Origin: Laburnicola sp. R22_1
Taxonomy: Eukaryota; Ascomycota; Dothideomycetes; Pleosporales; Didymosphaeriaceae
DNA length: 64,000 nucleotides
Assembly (NCBI GenBank): GCA_014281115.1
Contig: JACONQ010000004.1
Span: 3,410,001-3,474,000 of the forward strand
Reading direction: 5' to 3'
Within the stretch, counting starts at the first letter, position 1; each line of letters starts with the position of its first letter. Shown in pieces: positions 56,507-64,000 of this stretch. A program made the translations under genes and the position numbers. The notes beneath the pieces were generated by a model. The model was given only the letters and a program-made list of their open reading frames with translations. It was not told the DNA's origin and did no database searches.

Positions 56507-59500
56507 TCACGAGTTGTCCCGCCAAACTCCAATCTCGAAGGCGCCAGGCACATCTGTGAGAACCTGCACATTGTACCACTCCTCCACAGGGCCTCCGGGT
56601 CCAGACAACCTATCAAGCACCAACCTCAGATTGGAACCTCGGTACGAGGCGGGATCGATGTTCACGGCTTCAGAGCGGATTATATCCCTGTCGGAATAGG
56701 CTCCATCTTCGCTTGTAAGCACAAACTTGCGTTCCGGACCTCTTCCGCACTCAACACTGAACCGTAGCGGACTGCGCGTAGCAGGTATCGTACTCGCCGA
56801 GTGAGGTGTGTTTGCCCTCAGGAACCGGGCAACAATCGTATATGACGCCAGACGTCGAGGCATCAGCGGAGCAAAAACCTCGTTAGAATCCGGCCTGAAG
56901 CATGCCGGTGCGAGTTCTTGCAACACCAGGCCAGCGCCGTGGCGTGGGATCTGTTTGATAACGATCGCACTGGTGCTATCTACTCGCAGTGTAAAGGTTC
57001 CCAGTTGGTCAGCTTCAAACAGTGAACAGACGATTGTGTACAGGCCAGGCTCCAAATCGGGCACCTCGGCGAAGACACACAGTCTACGATGATCTCCGGA
57101 GTCGACCAGCACCTCTCGGCTGTGAAGTCGATATATCCTCTTGCCGTAGCCCAGTGTGAGCTTAACATGTAAGGCAAGCTTGCGGTTGAGGCTGGTCAGT
57201 AAGATCGCTAAAGAGCCTCGCTCCTTAACTTCCAGTGAATATTGTGGGTTCTCAAAGTATCGGCTCTTGCCGGTTCCGAATCCTCCGCCAGCTGAGGCTT
57301 TGGTCCATCCGCCCTCGATAGTCTCTCCTAACGGATATTTCGATATCGCGGGCTCCAGGTCAATCCTGGAATTGGAAAATGCTGAGAGCGAAAAGCTGTA
57401 CGTGGAAGCAGGCAATTCATCCTGATCCAATACGACAGTGTATGTGGAATTGGCCTGGGCATCCCACCGCAAGAGGCATTGGGGTGTTGTAACAAAATCA
57501 CTGCTGTCAAGACGAGTATCGTTGACGTACAGTCGCTTTCCGTTGCCAGGGCAGATATAGATACGCATATACCCCTTAGGTATGTCGCCGGAGGTATCTT
57601 GTAGAGTATCCGCACGTATACTGCCATCATTAAAGCTATCCGACTCGTCTTTGGTATCGCCAGGTGTGTCTCGGAAGTGCCGAGTTAGTAAGAACCATAC
57701 AACACCTGCCTCTTCCGAGTAAAAAGCAAATTGAGGGTGCGTTATGATGCATGTGTTCTCTGGTTCGCTGTGTCCATCAACTGTCCACTCGAAATGGATA
57801 TCTTGTCGATAGCGGAAAAGGCCGGGGTTCCAATTGAGGTAGAGGCTCTCGAAGTGCCTGATGACATCCTCGAGCCCAATCCAGAATGTGGTGGGATGTG
57901 GTCGGTCTTTGGAAGGCACTGCGTCTTGATAGTACGCTTCTAGGCTGTCTTTCGAGCCGCCACTCGTCGTAGTGGAGTCAATGAACGGTCCCACCCGTGG
58001 TCCGAGCCAACCTCTGCCTTCGACCCAGGGATTCTTCACGAGAAGTAACCTATCGTGGTCGGTCTCTTTCATGTCCAAGACAACGTAGCTGTGTTGGCCC
58101 TCTAATCCGAGCTCACGCTCCTGTCTGGAGGTCATTTTACCAGTACCCAATGTGGCAAGCACATCTCCGTACCCAAAGGACTTGTAGAGTCGAGTCCAAA
58201 GCTGGTCAGGCACGAGGTCGTTCCTAACAATATTAACAACTAGTCATCATAGGTTGATACCGTCTCGCTTACTGTTGCAAGTGCACTTGTTCAGGGATCC
58301 AGCCTGTTAATGCCCAAAGATCGCCACAGGAGTTGCTGCCTGGAAAGTCGTATCCCCCGCGGACTTTCAGGTATGCTTTTTCGAGCAAAGCGGGCCAGAG
58401 AAGAGAGGGTTGGCGCCGGTCTATGACATGCAGTACCCGTGTATCAGATACCGGAAGGCGGTCGTCAATGGTCACTTTCCTCCAGCACCCGTTGAAGTTC
58501 AGGCGAACTATATATTTGCCATTTGACGAGATAACTGGCCTCCCGAGGTTTTGGTCGGAGGGATGCAACTTGGTAGACAGGATCTATGGGGTTAACAATG
58601 CCGCACCGTTGAGTCCTATCTAGAACGGACGTACCTGATCATGCCCGCGCTCAGCTCGAGCAATGGCCGCACAGAGACTTGTTACGACTGAACAATCTGT
58701 CGCAGCGTCTTGGACAAGGTCTATAGAGCGGGATGTAGACATCATAGGATCTAGACCTTGTTTATCGCCTGTAGAGAAGGATGGCGGTGGTACCGCCTCC
58801 TCAGCGCGCACCCAAGCCTTGAAGTACTGCTGCTGGTGCGGTGACAGGCTCAGATCGCGGGTGTCACTGCTGGTCAGTATCTTGCGGTAAAAGGAATTAT
58901 GGGGAAGTGCTGTTTGGTGAAAGAGAAAAGAAAGGACATGAGTTAAGAGAAGTTTACCTACATGAAGAAGTTATTCCCCTCTAGAACGAACTCGGCTGCA
59001 GCTGGAGGCGTATCCCAGGGCGGACACTTGAAACCGTTCACAACGGAAGCTTTGAGAAGAATGATTTCCTCCCTCTTCGTTCGCTTCCTGGAAGATGTCG
59101 GCTCACGTAGCTTACGTACGCGAGATGAAGTCGTAGACTTTGGAACATGATTATGCTTGGAGGACTCGGCTGTCTGTAGCAAACCTGTCGGACGCCTACT
59201 CTCTTGGAGGCGAGCATCGAGACCATGCGATGATGCTATGCCTGACTGCTGTGAAGGAACATCACCAGGGCTGGTCGATTGAGCGTAAGTGTTGCCATGG
59301 GTCGAGCTGCGATGTGCAGACTGCGCGACATCTGGGACCCATTCTCCAACACCAGCAGCTTTGGACTTGGGCCGCAATGGCAACATTTTTTGATTTTTTG
59401 CAGTCCAAGTATTGGCATCCATGTTTAGCACATCCGCAATGACTTGAGCTCGTTTGTTGATCGCTTCTCGCTCAGCCGGGTCTGTGGTAGCAGCGAGGCG

Positions 59501-59701
59501 CTTGTCGGCCGCGGCACGGGCGTGCTTGAGAGCCCCAGTCTTAGTAGTGGCAGTCTTGACCTGCGATGCATGCCTCTATGCAAAGAGTAGGTGTTAGCAC
59601 ACATGAAAGTCGCACGATCAAATTCAGAGCTACTGCGTGTCAGTGTCACATACGTTTGCGGCTGCCGTGAGGCCATCCAGTTGGTCGGATTTGTCCGCCA
59701 T
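56507..59701 (-). CDS. palB: PalB/Rim13 calpain-like cysteine protease of the pH-signalling pathway
   Basis: PalB/Rim13 cleaves the zinc-finger factor PacC/Rim101 at ESCRT-bound complexes under alkaline conditions. Five exons (59701-59654, 59575-58962, 58866-58635, 58583-58273, 58223-56507) give 973 residues. A MIT-like helical N-terminus (LKHARAAADKRL, EREAINKRAQVIADVL) fits binding to ESCRT-III. The protease core has the Cys in LVQDAATDCSVVTSLCAAI, the His in GQHSYVVLDM and the Asn in LLLVKNPW. PalB-type beta-sandwich domains fill the C-terminal half and end GAFEIGVWRDNS. The exon 3 acceptor is an AGCAG pair (CAGCAG), so one Ser may be included or skipped. Introns are 49-95 bp. Start MADKSDQLDGL is the only in-frame one before the MIT-like part. 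Confidence 0.92.
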
Positions 59702-60357
59702 GGCAACGTTCAGCAGATGCGGGCAGGCGGCGGGTGTTGGGCTGCACAGCAGTGCGACTATGACAAGCGGTGGCTGTTCTGGCGATTGGACCGTGGAGGT
59801 AGTGGCGTCCTTGTTGTTGCTCGATGACGCTAAGGCTCGCTAAGGCTGACGCTAAGGGCCTGGGCAACGGCGGGGCACGTGCCTGCCACACTCCCGAGGT
59901 CCGGTCGCGACTGCGTGTCTGTATGGAAGCCATATTCACTCTACGGGCAGGTGCAGCCTGCTGCGTATGAGCTCACCGACTGCAGGCGCATGTGGCTCAT
60001 GTGCGTGAAGAAACGCCCGAGCGGGTTACGAGGCGGCATCCGAGCAGATGCAGACCGCACGGGTCAGTTTGAACTTTGGCCCACAGCCTTTGAACCTCGG
60101 CCCAGCTCGGGTCTCGTCAGCCATGGTGAAATGTTTAATGTCCACGCCGGCAAGGGACGCGGGCATCATCAATAGCAAGACCGCTCCACGCTACTTCCTC
60201 TCCTCCTCGAGTCTCCGCAATCCGCCTGTGTGGCCATGCGATAGCGACACCGACGCAGTCTATCAAGATACCTGCACCCAGGTTGTGCCAACTGCCGCGC
60301 TAGGTCGCCGCTGCATCGTCATTCCGCTCTACGACTTCCACAGTCGACAATACCATA
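59702..60357. promoter_or_regulatory. Divergent promoter region between palB and the carrier gene
   Basis: Two start codons face away across 656 bp, so both promoters lie here. A GCTAAGGCTCGCTAAGGCTGACGC duplication-like stretch occurs near 59,830. No individual factor site was assigned. Confidence 0.45.
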
Positions 60358-61492
60358 ATGGCTGGCGCATCCAAGGTGGAAAGGCTGCCGCCATGGGGCA
60401 ACGCCGTTGCTGGTGCTGCGGGTGCCGTGCTTGCAAATACGCTGGTGTATCCGTTGGACATGTGAGTGCACTTTCCACGGGTTACGGATCATCTCATGAC
60501 AGAGCCCGTTGGACATGATCTAACATGAATTCCAGAGTCAAGACGCGACTTCAGGTCCAGGTAAAGCGCGCTCCTACTTATGCCGAAGCCCTGGCTAGTG
60601 ACGAGGAGCATTACACGTCCACCATCGATGCGATAAGGAAGATCATAAGGGCAGACGGGCTATCAGGGCTGTACGCGGGCATGCCAGGCTCTCTGATCGG
60701 CGTTGGATCCACGAACTTTGCCTATTTCTACTGGTACACCGTCGTTCGCAGTCTCTACCTGCAGTATTCCCATGCGCCGGGCACAGCTGCCGAGCTTTCA
60801 CTGGGAGCTGTGGCTGGAGCTATTGCTCAGCTCTTCACCATACCAGTAGCTGTTGTTACTACGCGGCAACAGACTACGAGCAAACAGGAGCGGAAAGGCT
60901 TGCTGGCGACTGGGAAGGAGGTAATAGACAGCGAGGACGGCTGGTCCGGGCTATGGAGGGGGCTGAAGGCGAGCTTGGTGCTTGTGGTCAATCCTGCCAT
61001 CACATATGGTGCCTACCAGCGATTGCGGGAAGGCCTATTTCCAGGAAGGACGACGCTCAAGCCTTGGGAATCATTTGGTAAGTGTGCCAATGCCGCTGGT
61101 ACGATGATAACCGCTGACTGGTCATCGTAGTTCTTGGTGCAATGTCTAAAGCACTCGCTACCGTCGCTACGCAACCGCTGATCGTAGCAAAGGTCGGCTT
61201 GCAATCGAAACCCCCGCCGGCGAGAAACGGCAAGCCCTTCAAGACTTTCGTCGAGGTCATGCGATACGTTGTTGAGCACGAAGGTCTCCTAGGCCTATTC
61301 AAGGGCATCGCACCCCAGATCATGAAGGGTCTACTTGTACAAGGTTTCCTTATGATGACCAAGGAGCGCATCGAGCTCGCATTTATCCTCCTCTTCAGAT
61401 ATCTTCGCCAGGTACGTGCCGAAAAGCTGCAAAAGCTCGCCACTCTCGCGGCCGAGAAGGCCCAGCAGAGCAGACCTGCTCTGCTGAAGTAG
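60358..61492 (+). CDS. Mitochondrial carrier family transporter, peroxisomal adenine nucleotide (PMP47/Ant1) type likely
   Basis: Three exons (60358-60461, 60536-61077, 61131-61492) give 335 residues. Three repeats of the carrier signature are visible: YPLDIVKTRLQ across intron 1, IPVAVVTTRQQT, and TQPLIVAKVGLQ. Each repeat has two membrane helices, giving six in total. The second and third motifs lack the usual acidic residue. These features and the motif order resemble the peroxisomal ATP/AMP carriers (yeast Ant1, PMP47), which supply ATP for fatty-acid activation. Mitochondrial location is the alternative. The C-terminal tail is basic and helical (RQVRAEKLQKLATLAAEKAQ). Confidence 0.87.
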
Positions 61493-62319
61493 GTAATTCG
61501 GTGTCGACTTTTCTTCCAAGTCAAGATCTTGTATATTGCAATTAGAGCTTCGAGCTTGGTCTCTCGGCGTACGGGTGGCGGGTGTCTTGGATATATACGA
61601 TTGAAGGATTTCCTGAACTACTTATGTCTCGTAATTGCATGCTCCTCTGCCATCCATGCATTCAATCAGCACACTGTAAATTGAATATCTAGCCCACGTG
61701 CTACTCCAGCTGCCGTTTATCGATGAACAGCGATCGTAATCGCGAACTCGCATACACCATATCCGTCAGGTTTCGAGTCGCGCCGCACACATACAAAGTG
61801 CCTGTCACAATCCCAGCATCGACCGACCTGCTGTGGAGGGATCTTCGTTAGCATGATGTCATGGGATCCCCCTCGCGAGCCTTTGTTCACTACGATTATG
61901 TCGTGTAGGCAAGGGAAGGGCGATTGGCCGTGAGGTTTGTGTCGGTATGAAGGAGAAGTGGGTTGAAGAGGCTAAGAGGTTTGGTCGGCAAGAGGTTGAA
62001 GGGTCGCGGATATGTGGTGGAATACGAATTGGGCGACGCAAGGGAGTGTTGTGTCAAGATAGTAGTCTAAATGTTACGGCTCTTAACTTTTTCAGTCGTT
62101 CAGTCACGTATGATCGAATTTATCACCCATAACATGGAAGGGACGTATAGAGCCTTCGAATTATGAATTCAAGCCACTGCCACATGTATCGCAATAACCC
62201 CTAGATCAGCTTGAGCTGCCCTGTGACCTGCCACCAGGCCTTGACATCTGGATGAACAGACATCGAGCTTCGTGTGAAGTTTGTCATAATGGTTGTGTCG
62301 ATGGCTCTTGGTGATCCGC
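61493..62319. other. Convergent intergenic region
   Basis: 3' flanks of the carrier and FKBP12 genes. No supported gene or RNA. Confidence 0.4.
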
Positions 62320-62870
62320 TTAGTTAATCTTCTTGAGCTCCACCTCGCTTGGGATCGTTAGCAAAGTATAAAGGCGATTTCAGGAGGGCTCGACGCAGCT
62401 TACAAGATCAGGTCCGCTACGGTAAAGTTAGCAAATGTTCTGCATGGCTACAACTATGTCCATTGGGACTTACAATTCGGCGGGATGAGGCCCGGGAACT
62501 CCTGCGATCCGTACGCAAAATCGCTGGAGATGTCCAGTGTCGCCTTCTCGCCGAGCTTCATCTGCACGACACCTTCGTCCCAACCTGGTAGTCTATCGTC
62601 AGTTGCTGCTTCTGCAGAACGTGCCGCACGGCCGTGCGTCCAGGTCAACCGGAGGGGGTCATCCACGAAGCAGCACTCACCTTTAATGACGCGGCCCACG
62701 CCAATTGGGGTTTGGAAGGGTCCACGGCCCGGCTTGTCAGTGGAGTCGAAGACCTTGCCCTTGGAACCATCAGCCTGCTTGAGCCAACCAGTGTACAGCA
62801 TCGTGACGGTGTCGCCCTGCTTCGGGGAAGGGCCGTTGCCCTCGGAGATGGTGGTCTTGGTGACGCCCAT
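62320..62870 (-). CDS. FPR1: FKBP12-type peptidyl-prolyl isomerase
   Basis: FKBP12 accelerates proline isomerisation and is the receptor for FK506 and rapamycin. Four exons (62870-62681, 62584-62474, 62416-62404, 62347-62320) give 113 residues, the standard size. Conserved blocks are GDTVTMLYTGWL, KVFDSTDKPGRGPFQ, GVGRVIKGWDEGVVQMKLGEKA, YGSQEFPGLIPPN and the end FEVELKKIN. The drug-pocket residues (Tyr, Asp, Phe, Val-Ile, Trp, Tyr) are in place. Exon 3 is only 13 bp (TCG GAC CTG ATC TTC is completed across three exons). Introns 2 and 3 have GCTAAC branch sites. The ATG at 62,870 gives the canonical MGVTKTTISEGN start. An upstream in-frame ATG at 62,972 would add 34 residues. Confidence 0.92.
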
Positions 62871-62972
62871 GTTGGATGCGGTCGAGTGAAAAGGAGAAGT
62901 TTTGTGCGGTTGCAACGTGCAGGTGAGGTTGGAACGGGGGGTGCGTTTGAGGGTTTTGATGAGGAAGGACAT
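62871..62972 (-). other. Possible mitochondrial presequence extension of FKBP12
   Basis: From ATG 62,972 the frame stays open into the FKBP12 start. The 34 added residues (MSFLIKTLKRTPRSNL and on) contain seven basic and no acidic residues and many Ser and Thr, as in mitochondrial targeting peptides. Alternative initiation for dual targeting is known for some fungal immunophilins. Use of this start is inference. Confidence 0.45.
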
Positions 62973-63264
62973 GGATGGAGGGGCAGAGCGCGGGGTTGAT
63001 AAAGCTGTGCGGTACGAGGTAGAGAGGCTGGTGGGGTAGCTGATGCAAGGGGCACGTTGCCCGCGCTACGCCCTTGGACACGCAGATCGGTGCATGTTTG
63101 CGTGGCTGTGTAATAGTGTGTATGCAAGTGGGATGACGCTGGGCCTATAGGATTGATGGCGGATGGCGCAATATGCACAAGAACTCCGGCCCGCAGCAGG
63201 TTGGGATGCGCAAGCTGATGAGGCCGAGACAGATGCCGCTCAGCCTGGTTTCCAATGTTGTACA
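62973..63264. promoter_or_regulatory. Upstream region of FPR1
   Basis: GC-balanced sequence between FPR1 and the right AT-rich block. It is the likely FPR1 promoter. It is short, so the gene sits within about 300-400 bp of decayed repeat DNA. Confidence 0.4.
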
Positions 63265-64000
63265 ATAGCGTTTTAATACCTCGTAGTGGGTATAGCTTGC
63301 ACCACCTATAATACTAAGTATAGAAATTCAGTTAATATATTTTTGCATTACTTTATTATTATTAAAAATCTTTTTTAAATTATTTACTAATTATTAGCTT
63401 TAGCTAAGTAAATTTAACTTAATTTAAAAGAAGAGTTATATATAAAAATATCAGTATTTATAATTTAACTTTAAAAATAAAATAGTAAGTACTTATATAT
63501 TAGTATAAGCATTCTTTTATACTATATATATAGTCGCATTATTTATTTAGTGTTAATTACCTTTTTAATATATTTTTAAATTGAGCCTACGTAGATTGGG
63601 ATAAAAAGACCGCTCTAGTCTAGCGCCTAAAAATACAATCTACTCCTAGTCTTCGCTAACGCGATAATAGTTTATAAGAATAGTTTATAAACTATACACT
63701 TTTAACTACTATTAATAATACTATTATATAGAACGCTAATAACGAAATTATTATTATTTTGTATATATTTTGTTACTACTACTATGTGCTAGGTACTAAG
63801 TTATAGTGCCTTCTATTTTACTTCTCTTTGTATATAGTACGAACTCGATCTTAGTTAGAATCTTCACACGATAAAGATCTTTAATAAACTATATACTTGT
63901 CTTCTAATTATCTATAAGCACTCTAACACCTATTAAAATTTACTTAAAGCGTATATAGTAAACTAAGCTTTATTATTACTATTATTAGCAACTATACTAT
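63265..64000. repeat. Right AT-rich, RIP-like repeat block
   Basis: Composition switches abruptly to AT-rich near 63,290. From 63,525 on, the sequence matches 1995-2285 in the same orientation, broken by a 195 bp insertion at 63,701-63,895. The window ends inside the repeat. No intact frame is present. Confidence 0.8.
63701..63895. mobile_element. 195 bp insertion with 12 bp target duplication inside a repeat
   Basis: The insertion is flanked by AAACTATACACT (63,689-63,700) and AAACTATATACT (63,896-63,907). The left-hand repeat copy lacks it. The size would suit a solo LTR or a small non-autonomous element. TG...CA ends are not visible and may have been lost to RIP-like change. Confidence 0.5.

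Overview
The window is nuclear DNA of a filamentous ascomycete. Short introns (about 45-95 bp) with TACTAAC-like branch sites, a QDE-2-type Argonaute, PalB/Rim13, a type I metacaspase and AT-rich blocks of decayed transposons all fit. The alternation of AT-rich, RIP-like repeat blocks with a gene-rich GC-balanced block is typical of Dothideomycetes (Pleosporales-like); the order is inference, because no marker was compared. RIP (repeat-induced point mutation) changes CpA to TpA, and most damage seen here has that form.

Layout. Positions 1-12,400 are an AT-rich graveyard: a Tc1/mariner element with both ends and TA duplication (4259-6383), tandem repeats (99 bp x3, 14 bp x8), a helicase relic near 11,030-11,290, two families of about 100-145 bp insertions with target duplications, and one GC-rich island (9517-9652). 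Positions 12,400-63,260 form the gene block. Positions 63,265-64,000 return to AT-rich DNA and carry a second copy of a repeat also present near 1995-2285.

Genes in order: metacaspase (-), Sec7-PH Arf exchange factor (-), haloacid dehalogenase-like hydrolase (+), small one-pass membrane protein (+), mitochondrial translation factor IF-2 (+), UNC-50/Gmh1 Golgi protein (-), RNA14/CstF-77 (+), Argonaute (+), PDAP1/HASPP28 protein (+), HNH-motif protein (+), hypothetical protein (+), BTB pseudogene (+), a pogo-type transposon (-), a tRNA-Leu(UAA) gene, BYS1-like secreted protein (-), a second pogo-type transposon (+), oxysterol-binding protein (-), PalB/Rim13 calpain-like protease (-), mitochondrial-carrier family transporter (+) and FKBP12 (-). 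The genes do not form one pathway: they are mostly housekeeping and trafficking genes, with RNA silencing (Argonaute) and alkaline-pH signalling (PalB) among them. Exon structures were built by hand from splice signals, reading frame and family conservation.

The most unusual object is the tRNA-Leu(UAA) gene at 48,959-49,098. Besides a normal short anticodon-loop intron, its D-loop is interrupted by 49 bp that look exactly like a spliceosomal intron (GTACGT donor, CACTAAC branch site, CCCTAG acceptor). Removing it restores a full tRNA-Leu cloverleaf. Other points of note are an Argonaute first intron holding its own TATA box and in-frame ATG, a 13-nt microexon and a possible mitochondrial presequence in the FKBP12 gene, a CCHC zinc knuckle in mitochondrial IF-2, and the short retroposon-like insertions in the AT-rich block.
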